NCBI RefSeq assembly: GCF_046244365.1
Contig: NZ_CP176395.1
Span: 372,001 to 436,000, forward strand
Direction: 5' to 3'
Source: Paenibacillus_V sp046244365
GTDB lineage: Bacteria > Bacillota > Bacilli > Paenibacillales > NBRC-103111
DNA: 64,000 nt
Within the stretch, counting starts at the first letter, position 1. Every line of letters starts with the position of its first letter. The position numbers and the translations under genes were made by a program. The notes below the pieces were generated by a model. It worked only from the letters and a program-made list of their open reading frames with translations, searched no databases and was not told where the DNA came from. This document shows, piece after piece, positions 32,962 through 42,743 of this stretch.

Positions 32962-33519
32962 TTATGGAAAAAAACCGGACTCCCCGCCGATCGTTTCCGT
33001 GTAAACGGCGATGAGCACGACAGCCGGCTCCGTGCCGTTATTTCTGACCAAGTGGGGGACGCACGCATTCCAGCTGAAGGAGTCTCCCTCCGCCAATTCG
33101 GCCGAATCCTCCCCTTGCTCCACATACAGGCTTCCCTTGACGATCAGATGCACTTCTTCTCCTTCGTGGGCATGAGGGGCTTGGCCTGTCGAGGTTCCGG
33201 GAGGGAATTCGACGAGCATCATTTTGACGTTTTTCGTAGAGCTGACATGTTCGACCTTTAACCGATCGGCGCCGCTCGTCGTGATCGTCCGTTCGTTTGT
33301 TCGCGTGATCCGCATGCGTTCTTCCTTTTTGAGCAATAAATAAGCAAGGGGAACCTGCAGGGCGCTTGCGATGCTTTCCAGCGTAGCGATGGACGGCGAT
33401 GTTTTATTCGTTTCGACCTGGCTCATGAAGCCTTGGGATAGTCCCGTCTGGTCGCATATTTGGGAGATGGTAATGCTTTTGCGCTTCCGGATGGAGCGGA
33501 TCGACGAGCCGATATCCAT
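32962..33519 (-). CDS. XRE-type regulator with cupin domain
   Basis: The 185-residue protein has an N-terminal helix-turn-helix (IRSIRKRKSITISQICDQTGLSQGFMSQVETNKTSPS) and a C-terminal cupin (HAHEGEEVHLIVKGSLYV, GDSFSWNACVPHLVRN) with His/Glu metal-type ligands. Regulators of this kind sense small metabolites such as polyamines or amino acids. GAGGTGAAC precedes the ATG. It is divergent from the esterase gene and may control it. Confidence 0.9.
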   Translation of the reverse strand: MDIGSSIRSIRKRKSITISQICDQTGLSQGFMSQVETNKTSPSIATLESIASALQVPLAYLLLKKEERMRITRTNERTITTSGADRLKVEHVSSTKNVKMMLVEFPPGTSTGQAPHAHEGEEVHLIVKGSLYVEQGEDSAELAEGDSFSWNACVPHLVRNNGTEPAVVLIAVYTETIGGESGFFP

Positions 33520-33606
33520 GAACGTTCACCTCATAAATAGTTAAGACGCTAAACCTATATTGATAGTAACAATTTAACGGTTGACGTGCCACAATTGCAG
33601 CGGTAA

Positions 33607-33645
33607 ATTACTTATATATAATTAAGTTTATTATTACTTATATAT
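33607..33645. promoter_or_regulatory. Direct repeat in the esterase promoter region
   Basis: ATTACTTATATAT occurs at 33607-33619 and 33633-33645, 26 bases apart, between the XRE regulator and the esterase start. It could be an operator; this is inferred from position only. Confidence 0.35.
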
Positions 33646-33673
33646 TATGCGACTATCAAGAGGAGGAAATTTA

Positions 33674-34324
33674 ATGAATCCGGCTTATGCCTACGACATA
33701 CATGTACCGACCGATTACGACCCTGCCAAGCGGTACCCTGCCATCTTCACGCTTCACGGCAAAGGGTCCAACGAGAACAATATGTACGGATTGGTGGCTC
33801 CGCTCTCGGATCATTTCATCATTGTCGGTATTCGCGGGGACTTGACGTTAGGCGGGGGCTATCAATATTATGAGCTCAAAAGCTTAGGCAATCCGGTTCG
33901 CGAGATGTTTGACCGGGCTGTCCGTCAGTTGGAGTCTTTCATCCAATATGCAACGGAGAAGTACGCGATCGATCCGGACAAACGATACCTGCTCGGGTTT
34001 AGCCAAGGCGCGATATTGTCGATGTCGCTAGCCCTTACGATGGGGGATCGGCTGAAAGGCATCGTAGCTTTGAACGGCTATGTGCCGGGGTTTGTAAAGA
34101 CGGAGTACCCGCTGCAAAGCGTGGAGAACGTGTCGGTGTTTCTTTCTCACGGGGAGTACGATTCCGTATTTCCGATTCAGATCGGGCATGAAACAGCGGC
34201 GTATTTCCGAAGTCTGACCCAGCGCTTCACGTTCCGGACATATCCGTCCGATCATGGGGTAACGGAGGACAATCAGAGGGATTTCATGGAATGGCTGTCG
34301 GAGGATGCGGCGGCGGAAAAATAG
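33674..34324 (+). CDS. Alpha/beta hydrolase, carboxylesterase/phospholipase-like
   Basis: The 216-residue protein has an alpha/beta-hydrolase core: PAIFTLHGKGSNENN (oxyanion region), the nucleophile elbow LLGFSQGAILS, Asp in SHGEYDSVFPI and His in YPSDHGVTEDN. Its size and the Gly-Lys-Gly loop fit the phospholipase/carboxylesterase (YpfH/YtaP-like) group acting on small esters in the cytoplasm. AGAGGAGGAAATTTA sets the start at 33674; a longer frame upstream is not needed. Confidence 0.88.
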   Translation: MNPAYAYDIHVPTDYDPAKRYPAIFTLHGKGSNENNMYGLVAPLSDHFIIVGIRGDLTLGGGYQYYELKSLGNPVREMFDRAVRQLESFIQYATEKYAIDPDKRYLLGFSQGAILSMSLALTMGDRLKGIVALNGYVPGFVKTEYPLQSVENVSVFLSHGEYDSVFPIQIGHETAAYFRSLTQRFTFRTYPSDHGVTEDNQRDFMEWLSEDAAAEK

Positions 34325-34387
34325 CGCTGGGTGTAACGCAAAACAAACGCATACGAATCCCGATTTGCGTAGCTTCCCCAAAACCAA

Positions 34388-34420
34388 GCAAAAAGACACC
34401 GGCAGCCGGTGTCTTTTTGC
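34388..34420 (+). terminator. Terminator after the esterase gene
   Basis: A 16-bp stem from GCAAAAAGACACCGGC to its complement with a 1-base centre; strongest of the dispersed GACACC hairpins and likely bidirectional. Confidence 0.88.
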
Positions 34421-34439
34421 TGTCTATGGGTGGTAGCGT

Positions 34440-34868
34440 CTACGTGTATCCATACACGCTTTTGGTCACGATGTCGTTCAGCTCGGCGATCTGCGCTTGG
34501 TAAATGTCCGTCGAGATGCTTCCGTCCGTAAGACGCTTGTCCAGCTGCTCGGTTAGCTCGGCAATCTGCAGTTCGATGACTCCTTGAACTTCCTTGTCGT
34601 TATCATACGCAATATCGGCTAGAGACCGGCCTTTATATAGGGCATCGTACAGTTCCTCTTCCGAGGAGACGCCCAGTACGTTGTGCAGGGAGTCTTCTTC
34701 CGCCGCTTGCTGTGCGGACGGAGCGGTAGACTTGGACTTGCCTTGGACGCCGGATTTATCGAGACAGACGGTAGTGTTGTTGGCATTTGCTTCCTCATCG
34801 CATAAGAGGGTGCCGACAGTGATGGCAAAAGCCATGGCGCTAGCTATAAACATTCGTTTCGGATCCAT
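34440..34868 (-). CDS. Secreted protein of unknown function
   Basis: The 142-residue protein has a signal peptide (MFIASAMAFAITVGTLLCDEEANA) and a mature part with a low-complexity Ser/Ala/Gln linker followed by helices (EEELYDALYKGRSLADIAYDNDKEVQGVIELQIAELTEQL). The C-terminal half resembles helical repeats seen in several Paenibacillus exported proteins. AGGAGG lies 5 bases before the start. Function unknown. Confidence 0.75.
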   Translation of the reverse strand: MDPKRMFIASAMAFAITVGTLLCDEEANANNTTVCLDKSGVQGKSKSTAPSAQQAAEEDSLHNVLGVSSEEELYDALYKGRSLADIAYDNDKEVQGVIELQIAELTEQLDKRLTDGSISTDIYQAQIAELNDIVTKSVYGYT

Positions 34869-35238
34869 AGGAGCCTCCTTTTTTCAAGACGGCCTATTTT
34901 TGTACAGTCCTCTATCATACTACGAATGATAGAGACGGTTGGTTCCAAATAATTTTGTAAGGCCATCTGAGACGTATCGAGTTCATTGTAGCATGCGTAC
35001 CTTAAAGGGAACTTAATTTGCTTCCGCGCCCGACAGTCTGGAAATTTGCCGTTCCGTGTAAGTCTATGATCGGATCTTGAAAAGATTCGTTCATTTTGTC
35101 GTGACAGATCTGTGAAACGTTAGCATCGTCAGGGAGGGAAACGCCCGGAACCGTCGAATATAACCTCAAACCAGTTATAAGGGCAGCGCTATCGTGCGGG
35201 TTGCACGGGATGCGGGAGTGCCGGAAGGGAGTATGAAG
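34869..35238. other. Intergenic region without recognisable features
   Basis: About 370 bases between the divergent secreted-protein and hprK genes. I see no open frame, clear promoter pair or hairpin worth naming. Confidence 0.5.
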
Positions 35239-36144
35239 ATGAAATCCATCGAAGTCAAAGAGCTGGTGAACCGCTTCTCGCTCGAGGTGCTTGCGGGGGA
35301 ATCCCATTTGAGCCGTCCGGTTACCAAAGCGAAGGCGCATCGTCCGGGGCTCGAATTCGTCGGCCATTTCGATTTCTTTCCTACGCAGCACGTTCAGGTG
35401 CTCGGGAGCAAGGAAATCACATATCTGCATAAGCGCACCGAAGAGGAGCGCAATCTGCATATCGGCAACGTCGTCAAATATCACCCCCCATGCTTCGTCG
35501 TGACGAGAAATCAGGAAGGGTTGAAATATTTAAAAAAATATTGCGAGGAAGAAGGGATTCCCCTTCTGCGGACGCCGATCGCGACGAATCAATTTATCGG
35601 CATGCTGGACGCCTATTTGGTCAAAGCGCTGGCTCCCGAAAGCTCGATCCACGGCGTCTGCGTGAATGTGTCCGGCATCGGCATTCTGCTGCGGGGCAAA
35701 TCCGGCGTGGGCAAAAGCGAAACCGCTCACACGCTGGTGCGCCGCGGGCACAGACTCGTGGCGGATGACATCGTGGTGCTCAAGAAGCTGAGTCCGCAGA
35801 CGCTGCTCGGCACGCACAACGGCAAGACGAAGGAGTTTCTGGCGCTGCGCAGCATCGGACTGATCAACGTGTCGCGCATATACGGGCGGAAGGCGTTCCA
35901 GGACGAAACGCGGATTACGCTCGACATCGAGCTGACGAAGTGGCAGGACAATGCGCTCCATAACGAGCTGGAGCTGGAGGAGAAGTTTGTAGAGTATATG
36001 GGCGTTAAAGTGCCGCATATCGAGATTCAGCTCCAGCCCGGGCGGGACGTGGCCGGTTTGATCGAAGCGGCGGCCAACAACTGGTATCTCCGGCAGCAGG
36101 GCTATAGCGCGGCGGAAGATTTCATGAAACGGCTGGAATCGTAA
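35239..36144 (+). CDS. hprK: HPr(Ser) kinase/phosphorylase family protein
   Basis: The 301-residue product covers the whole HprK layout: an N-terminal domain (VKELVNRFSLEVLAGESHLSRPV), SSIHGVCVNVSGIGILL with the conserved His, the P-loop GKSGVGKSE, HRLVADDIVVL, the signature LALRSIGLINVSRIYG, and HIEIQLQPGRDVAGLIEAAA. HprK phosphorylates HPr on Ser46 and controls carbon catabolite repression. The start at 35239 has AGGGAG at suitable spacing; the ATG at 35233 is too close. The usual uvrA/lgt neighbours are absent and glpK follows, so this may be a second copy rather than the housekeeping gene. Confidence 0.85.
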   Translation: MKSIEVKELVNRFSLEVLAGESHLSRPVTKAKAHRPGLEFVGHFDFFPTQHVQVLGSKEITYLHKRTEEERNLHIGNVVKYHPPCFVVTRNQEGLKYLKKYCEEEGIPLLRTPIATNQFIGMLDAYLVKALAPESSIHGVCVNVSGIGILLRGKSGVGKSETAHTLVRRGHRLVADDIVVLKKLSPQTLLGTHNGKTKEFLALRSIGLINVSRIYGRKAFQDETRITLDIELTKWQDNALHNELELEEKFVEYMGVKVPHIEIQLQPGRDVAGLIEAAANNWYLRQQGYSAAEDFMKRLES

Positions 36145-36166
36145 GCGAGCGGCCCGTAGTTAAAAG

Positions 36167-36203
36167 CCTTTATCGAACGAGTAATTCGATAAAGGTTTTT
36201 TTT
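36167..36203 (+). terminator. Terminator of hprK
   Basis: CCTTTATCGAA / TTCGATAAAGG, 7-base loop, followed by eight T. Confidence 0.92.
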
Positions 36204-36243
36204 GTTTGGTTCAATGCCCTTTTTTTACCAATCGAACTGCCCG

Positions 36244-36366
36244 TTGACAGCGTTTCCGCATTGGCATATGCTAAAAACTAAGTAAATAGGATGTGACGGA
36301 GACGATGAGAACCACACCACAATGCTGTCCCTTTCGGAGGAAGGGCCGTTTGGGGTGTGGGTTTTT
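36244..36366 (+). promoter_or_regulatory. glpK promoter and antitermination-type leader
   Basis: TTGACA (36244-36249) and TATGCT (36267-36272) are 17 bases apart. The leader has TAAGTAAATAGG, then GACGGAGACGATGAGAACC, leading into a terminator CCACACC / GGTGTGG (36312-36360) with an inner CCCTT/AAGGG hairpin and TTTTT. The glpD leader shares the same front motif. In B. subtilis the GlpP protein lets polymerase pass such terminators when glycerol 3-phosphate is present. Confidence 0.72.
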
Positions 36367-36404
36367 CGTTTCGCCGGACGCGAGTTGCGGGGAGGAGATA
36401 CGAG

Positions 36405-37884
<1,480 letters not shown>

Positions 37885-37895
<11 letters not shown>

Positions 37896-38006
37896 CCGAT
37901 GATGTGGTATAGTGAATATAAGTAAATACATGAGGTCGGAGAATAAGAGAGACCGCTATGCATTATGGAAATGACGCCATTTCCGTAGTGTCATTGCGGT
38001 CTTTTT
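37885..38006 (+). promoter_or_regulatory. glpD promoter and antitermination-type leader
   Basis: TTTTCA (37885-37890) and TATAGT (37908-37913), 17 bases apart, overlap the glpK end. The leader contains TAAGTAAATACATGAGG, TCGGAGAATAAGAGAGACC and a terminator AGACCGC / GCGGTCT (37950-38002) with TTTTT. The shared front motif with glpK points to one regulator (GlpP-like). Confidence 0.72.
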
Positions 38007-38044
38007 CTGCTTTCCGCCGGATGGGAACGGAAGGAGACATTCAT

Positions 38045-39742
38045 ATGGCTAACGCCTTTTCCAGTCTTTCTAGAGACGCTTTATTCGATCGGGTCGGTGA
38101 TCAGGAATATGATCTGCTCGTCGTAGGGGGCGGGATTACCGGCTGCGGCATCGCCCTGGATGCGGCTAATCGGGGAATGCGCACGCTGCTGATCGAGATG
38201 CAGGATTTTGCCGCGGGTACGTCAAGCCGGTCGACCAAGCTGGTGCACGGGGGTCTCCGTTATTTGAAACAGCTGGAGGTCAAAATGGTAGCGGAGGTCG
38301 GCAAAGAACGTGCGATCGTTTACGAGAACGGCCCGCATGTCACCACGCCGGAACGGATGATGCTGCCTATTTACAAAGGGGGCACGTTCGGTAAGCTTTC
38401 CACCTCGCTCGGACTGCTCGTGTACGATTATTTGGCAGGCGTCAAGCGGAGCGAGAGACGCAAAATGTTGAACGTATCGAGCACGAAGCAGCGGGAACCG
38501 CTTTTGAAGCAGGAAGGTCTGCTTGGCAGCGGGTATTACGTGGAATACCGGACGGACGATGCCAGATTGACGATCGAAGTGCTCAAGCGCGCCGTCGAGT
38601 TCGGAGCAACGGCATTGAGCTACGCGAAAGTGGAGCAGTTCCTGTACCGGGACGGCAAAGTGACCGGAGCGAAGGTGGCCGATCAAGTAACAGGGAGAAC
38701 GGCCGATGTTTATGCCAAAAAAATCGTTAACGCAACGGGGCCGTGGGTCGACACGCTGCGCGAGATGGACCGTTCCAAGAAAGGGAAGCAGCTTCGGCTT
38801 ACGAAAGGGATTCATCTGATTATCGATCAAAGCCGGTTTCCGCTAAAGCAGGCCGTCTATTTCGATACGCCGGACAAAAGGATGATTTTCGCGATTCCGC
38901 GCGACGGCAAAACGTATGTCGGAACGACCGACACGTTCTTCGAAGGGGATACGGCCCATCCGAGAATGACGATAGCGGACCGTGCGTATGTCATTAACGC
39001 CATTAATGACATGTTCCCGGAGACGCGTATCGACGAAAGCGACATTGAATCCAGCTGGGCAGGCGTACGGCCGCTTATTTACGAGGAGGGAAAAGACCCC
39101 TCGGAAATATCGCGCAAAGACGAAATTTGGGTGTCGGCTTCCGGCCTGATCACGATCGCGGGAGGCAAGTTGACGGGTTACCGCAAAATGGCGGAGATGG
39201 TCGCGGATTTAGTCGCGGGCAAGCTGGCGAGCGAGTATGGGCATAAGGTCAAGGAATGCGTGACGAAGCACATTCCGATTTCCGGAGGCGATGTAGGCGG
39301 ATCCCGTTACTTGGAGGCCTTCGTCGAGCAAAAAGCCGCCGCCGCGCAAGCCCACGGGCTATCCGCAGCGGCAGGCCGCAAGCTGGCTCGTTTCTACGGC
39401 TCGAACGTCGACCGCGTATTCCGCATCGGCGGACAGGAAGCCGCTGCGTCCGCTGCCCACTACGAGCTGCCGCTCGACTTGTACCTCGCCTTGGTATACG
39501 CGGTAAAGGAAGAAATGACGGTAAAGCCGGTCGATTTTTTCATCCGCCGTACCGGCGCCTTACTGTTCAATATCGATCTGGTGTACCGGTATAAGAAGCA
39601 AACGCTTCGCTGCATGGGCGACCTGCTGCAATGGGATGTACAAACGCGTACGCAGTATGCGGAGGAGCTGGAGCTGGAACTTCGAGATGCGGTTGTTCCC
39701 CTGGATGCGCCTCCTCTCCAGCCGATTAGAAAGTCCGTGTAA
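38045..39742 (+). CDS. glpD: Aerobic glycerol-3-phosphate dehydrogenase
   Basis: The 565-residue flavoprotein has the FAD Rossmann motif DLLVVGGGITGCGIALDAA, the family signature RSTKLVHGGLRYLKQLE, GVRPLIYEEGKDPSEISRKDEI and ITIAGGKLTGYRKMAE, plus the C-terminal helical domain. It oxidises sn-glycerol 3-phosphate to dihydroxyacetone phosphate at the membrane and passes electrons to menaquinone. GGAAGGAG lies before ATG 38045; an in-frame upstream start falls within the leader. With glpK it completes glycerol use down to glycolysis. Confidence 0.97.
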   Translation: MANAFSSLSRDALFDRVGDQEYDLLVVGGGITGCGIALDAANRGMRTLLIEMQDFAAGTSSRSTKLVHGGLRYLKQLEVKMVAEVGKERAIVYENGPHVTTPERMMLPIYKGGTFGKLSTSLGLLVYDYLAGVKRSERRKMLNVSSTKQREPLLKQEGLLGSGYYVEYRTDDARLTIEVLKRAVEFGATALSYAKVEQFLYRDGKVTGAKVADQVTGRTADVYAKKIVNATGPWVDTLREMDRSKKGKQLRLTKGIHLIIDQSRFPLKQAVYFDTPDKRMIFAIPRDGKTYVGTTDTFFEGDTAHPRMTIADRAYVINAINDMFPETRIDESDIESSWAGVRPLIYEEGKDPSEISRKDEIWVSASGLITIAGGKLTGYRKMAEMVADLVAGKLASEYGHKVKECVTKHIPISGGDVGGSRYLEAFVEQKAAAAQAHGLSAAAGRKLARFYGSNVDRVFRIGGQEAAASAAHYELPLDLYLALVYAVKEEMTVKPVDFFIRRTGALLFNIDLVYRYKKQTLRCMGDLLQWDVQTRTQYAEELELELRDAVVPLDAPPLQPIRKSV

Positions 39743-39800
39743 CAAGTGGGAGAGGACGGTCCGGTCCCGGAACTGCGCTCCAAAAAACAGTAGCGAAGAG

Positions 39801-39842
39801 AGCCTGCAAAACCGCTGATAGAGCGGAAATGCAGGCTTTTTT
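39801..39842 (+). terminator. Terminator of glpD
   Basis: AGCCTGCA / TGCAGGCT stem with an inner CCGCT/AGCGG hairpin and a T-run at 39837-39842. Confidence 0.85.
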
Positions 39843-39962
39843 GCATGCACAGCCGGCTTAGATCCAGCTGCAAATCGGTTCGAAAAGCCCTTCTTTGAAT
39901 GGCATGAATAATATTCTCTCGCAGGGTAAAAAGTACAGTTGACGAATCGAAGGAGGGGAAAT

Positions 39963-41540
39963 ATGGAACGGCAGGCGGAACAAGGAATTGGCGAAATGAC
40001 ATTAACGAATCGGCAAGGACATCCGATTTCCGATAACCAAAATATTCGGACGGTAGGAAACCGGGGGCCGTCTACGCTGGAAAACTACCATTTTATCGAG
40101 AAAGTATCCCATTTTGACCGGGAGCGGATTCCGGAACGGGTCGTTCATGCCCGCGGCGCCGGGGCCCACGGTTACTTTGAAGCGTACGGGAACGTCGGAG
40201 GCGAGCCCGTTTCGCAATATACCCGCGCCAAACTTTTTCAGGAAAAGGGCAAGCGCACGCCTGTATTTGTCCGCTTCTCCACGGTGGTTCACGGCGGACA
40301 TTCCCCGGAAACGCTGCGCGACCCGCGCGGCTTTGCCACGAAGTTTTATACGGAGGACGGGAACTGGGATTTGGTCGGAAACAACCTCAAAATATTTTTT
40401 ATTCGCGATCCGCTGAAATTCCCTGACATGGTTCATGCATTTCGTCCGGACCCGGTAACGAATTTGTCCAATCCCGAGCGAATGTTCGACTTCGTATCCA
40501 ATTCGCCGGAAGCGACGCATATGATTACGTTCTTGTTCTCTCCGTGGGGGATTCCGGCCAATTACCGGCAAATGCAGGGCTCCGGCGTGAACACGTACAA
40601 GTGGGTGAATCAAGCGGGAGAGGGCGTGCTGGTGAAATACCACTGGGAACCGCTGAAGACGGAAATCAAAAACCTGACCCAGCGGGAAGCCGAGCAAATT
40701 CAAGCTAAAAATACAAGCCATGCGACGCAGGATTTATATGAAGCCATCGACCGCGGCGATTACCCGGAGTGGGAGCTGTGCGTGCAACTGTTGAGCGACG
40801 GCGAGCATCCCGAGCTGGATTTCGATCCGCTCGATCCGACGAAGCTGTGGGATCATGAACGCTTTCCGTTTCTGCCGGTAGGCAAAATGGTGTTGAATAA
40901 AAACCCCGAAAACTACTTCGCCGAAGTGGAGCAAGCGGCTTTCGGCACGGGGGTGCTGGTGGACGGGCTGGACTTCTCCGACGACAAGCTGCTTCAGGGC
41001 AGGACGTTCTCCTATTCGGATACGCAGCGCCATCGCGTCGGCACGAATTACTTGCAGCTGCCGGTCAACGCGCCCAAAACGCATGTCGCCACCAACCAGC
41101 GGGACGGACAAATGGCGTTTGCTGTCGACAAGGGACCCGGCCAAAACCCGCACGTCAATTATGAGCCGTCTTCGTTAGGCGGGTTAAAGGAAGCGCCGCC
41201 GTCCGGCCAAGAGCACGAGCCTGCTTACAACGCGAAGCTCGTGCGCGAGAAGATCGACCGGCCGAACGATTTCGGGCAGGCGGGTGACACGTACCGGAAG
41301 TTCAGCGAACAGGAGCGCGATGAGCTAATCAGCAATCTGGTTGATGCGCTGAAGGTGTGCGCGCCGGTTATCCGGGAGAACATGATCGCCCACTTCACGA
41401 ACGCCGACCCCGATTACGGGCGGCGGGTTGCGGAGGGTCTGGCGAAGGTGCAGAGCGCTCCGGCTCACCTCGGCACGTCCTCCGCCAAGGATGCGGCGGA
41501 AATGGCCGAACGTTCCGGTTTAAAGACGGATGGGTATTGA
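39963..41540 (+). CDS. Monofunctional heme catalase, second copy
   Basis: The 525-residue protein is a small-subunit catalase with a C-terminal extension (LGTSSAKDAAEMAERSGLK). Heme-pocket motifs are intact: FDRERIPERVVHARGAGAHGY, VRFSTVVHGGHSPETLRDPRG, NNLKIFFIRDPLKFPDM and proximal RTFSYSDTQRHRVG. GGAGGGGAAAT precedes ATG 39963. It differs from the catalase at 24.7 kb in length and detail, and no PerR box is seen upstream, so it may be controlled otherwise, such as by general stress. It is a single-gene unit between two terminators. Confidence 0.94.
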   Translation: MERQAEQGIGEMTLTNRQGHPISDNQNIRTVGNRGPSTLENYHFIEKVSHFDRERIPERVVHARGAGAHGYFEAYGNVGGEPVSQYTRAKLFQEKGKRTPVFVRFSTVVHGGHSPETLRDPRGFATKFYTEDGNWDLVGNNLKIFFIRDPLKFPDMVHAFRPDPVTNLSNPERMFDFVSNSPEATHMITFLFSPWGIPANYRQMQGSGVNTYKWVNQAGEGVLVKYHWEPLKTEIKNLTQREAEQIQAKNTSHATQDLYEAIDRGDYPEWELCVQLLSDGEHPELDFDPLDPTKLWDHERFPFLPVGKMVLNKNPENYFAEVEQAAFGTGVLVDGLDFSDDKLLQGRTFSYSDTQRHRVGTNYLQLPVNAPKTHVATNQRDGQMAFAVDKGPGQNPHVNYEPSSLGGLKEAPPSGQEHEPAYNAKLVREKIDRPNDFGQAGDTYRKFSEQERDELISNLVDALKVCAPVIRENMIAHFTNADPDYGRRVAEGLAKVQSAPAHLGTSSAKDAAEMAERSGLKTDGY

Positions 41541-41553
41541 TGAAGGTGAAAGT

Positions 41554-41596
41554 CAAAGGAGTCGGGTTGTTATGGCGACTCCTTTGGCTTTTTTTG
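41554..41596 (+). terminator. Terminator of the second catalase gene
   Basis: CAAAGGAGTC / GACTCCTTTG followed by GCTTTTTTTG. Confidence 0.88.
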
Positions 41597-41670
41597 TAGG
41601 TTTTTGCAGCCGGGGCGGGGGATGTATCGCGTGTTTGCGCTGCCTGATGGATGTGCGGGATAGCTCAGAA

Positions 41671-42020
41671 AGTAGGCTAAGGAGACATAGTGAAGCAAAC
41701 TTCACTAATACTGAACGTAAGTTCACTAAGCTTCAGGGAAAATAGGCTAAGGGGGACGATAGTGAAGCAAAGTTCATTATTAGTGAACGCAAGTTCACTA
41801 AACATCAAGGAAAGTAGGCTAAGGGAGACGATAGTGAAGCGAAGTTCACTATTAGTGAATGCAAGTTCACTAAACTTCAAGGAAAGTAGGCTAAGGGGGA
41901 CGATAGTGAAGCAAAGTTCACTATTAGTGAACTTTAAGGCCAAATAGCGACGTATGGTTCACTATGTGCGCTCTCAAATAGTGAATTTTGCTTCACTATT
42001 AGTGAACTTGGGTTCACTAA
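41671..42020. repeat. 72-bp tandem repeat array with palindromic AGTGAAC sites
   Basis: TAGGCT marks recur at 41673, 41743, 41815 and 41887 (spacing 70, 72, 72). Each unit contains two hairpins of the form AGTGAA-N6-TTCACT separated by three bases; an isolated pair follows at about 41976-42020. Because 72 is divisible by three, both strands stay open and give repetitive 24-residue peptides, which I regard as artefacts. Half-sites match the inverted repeat at 4878-4907. Confidence 0.85.
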
Positions 42021-42121
42021 CTGTAGGACAGAAGGTCTAATTCTTGTGGGCTAGTAGAAACTCATGGCTGACACCGGTGTGTGCGGTTCACTCTTTCCGC
42101 GCACTACATAAGAAGTGTCCT

Positions 42122-42657
42122 AACTAACATTAGTGTGTTGGGTGAACGTGGTTCGCTTGCTCCGAAAAGAGGCAGCTGGCAGCTCTGTTATGTGAAGACG
42201 CTCGATAGTCACATTCTGCGAGAAGAAGCTTCTTAACTAACATTAGTGTGTTGGGTGAACGTGGTTCGCTTGCTCCGAAAAGAGGCAGCTGGCAGCTCTG
42301 TTATGTGAAGACGCTCGATAGTCACATTCTGCGAGAAGAAGCTTCTTAACTAACATTAGTGTGTTGGGTGAACGTGGTTCGCTTGCTCCGAAAAGAGGCA
42401 GCTGGCAGCTCTGTTATGTGAAGACGCTCGATAGTCACATTCTGCGAGAAGAAGCTTCTTAACTAACATTAATGTGTTGGGTGAACGCGGTTCGCTTTGT
42501 CCGATAGGAGGCAGCTGGCAACTCTGTTGTGTGAAGAAGCTAAATAGTTATTTTCTGCGAGAAGAAGCTTCTAACTAACTTTAGTATGCGGAAGTGCACT
42601 CGGTTCGCTTACTGCGAAACGAAGCTTCTAACTAACTTAAGTGTGTGAAGGCGCACT
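42122..42657. repeat. 113-bp tandem repeat array
   Basis: Units start with AACTAACATTA at 42122, 42235, 42348 and 42461, exactly 113 bases apart; the first three units read as identical. A diverged fourth unit is followed by shortened copies at 42573 and 42630. Each unit ends with GCGAGAAGAAGCTTCTT, including the palindrome AAGAAGCTTCTT. No open frame of note is present. Confidence 0.9.
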
Positions 42658-42683
42658 TGGTTCGCGTGCTCGCCGCGGCTTAT

Positions 42684-42712
42684 TTGTTCCTGCCGTACGC
42701 CGATGCTATGAT
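42684..42712 (+). promoter_or_regulatory. Promoter of the two-component operon
   Basis: TTGTTC and TATGAT with 17-base spacing, directly after the repeat array and about 30 bases before the GTG start. Confidence 0.55.
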
Positions 42713-42743
42713 GGGAGCAGAACGAAGGAAGGGCGGCTGCGCC

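Noticed and set aside
39909..39940. A sigma-B promoter before the second catalase gene
   Set aside because: GGGTAA resembles a sigma-B -10 box, but no matching -35 box lies at the needed distance.
41677..41947. Open frames on both strands through the 72-bp repeats, giving 24-residue repeats
   Set aside because: They stay open only because the repeat length is divisible by three; no ribosome site, and both strands are equally open.
42122..42657. CRISPR array
   Set aside because: The whole 113-bp units are repeated with no unique spacers, and no cas gene is present.
42645..42743. N-terminal extension of the response regulator into the repeat tract
   Set aside because: The GTG at 42744 has a ribosome site and gives the exact receiver-domain start; the extension runs through the promoter.
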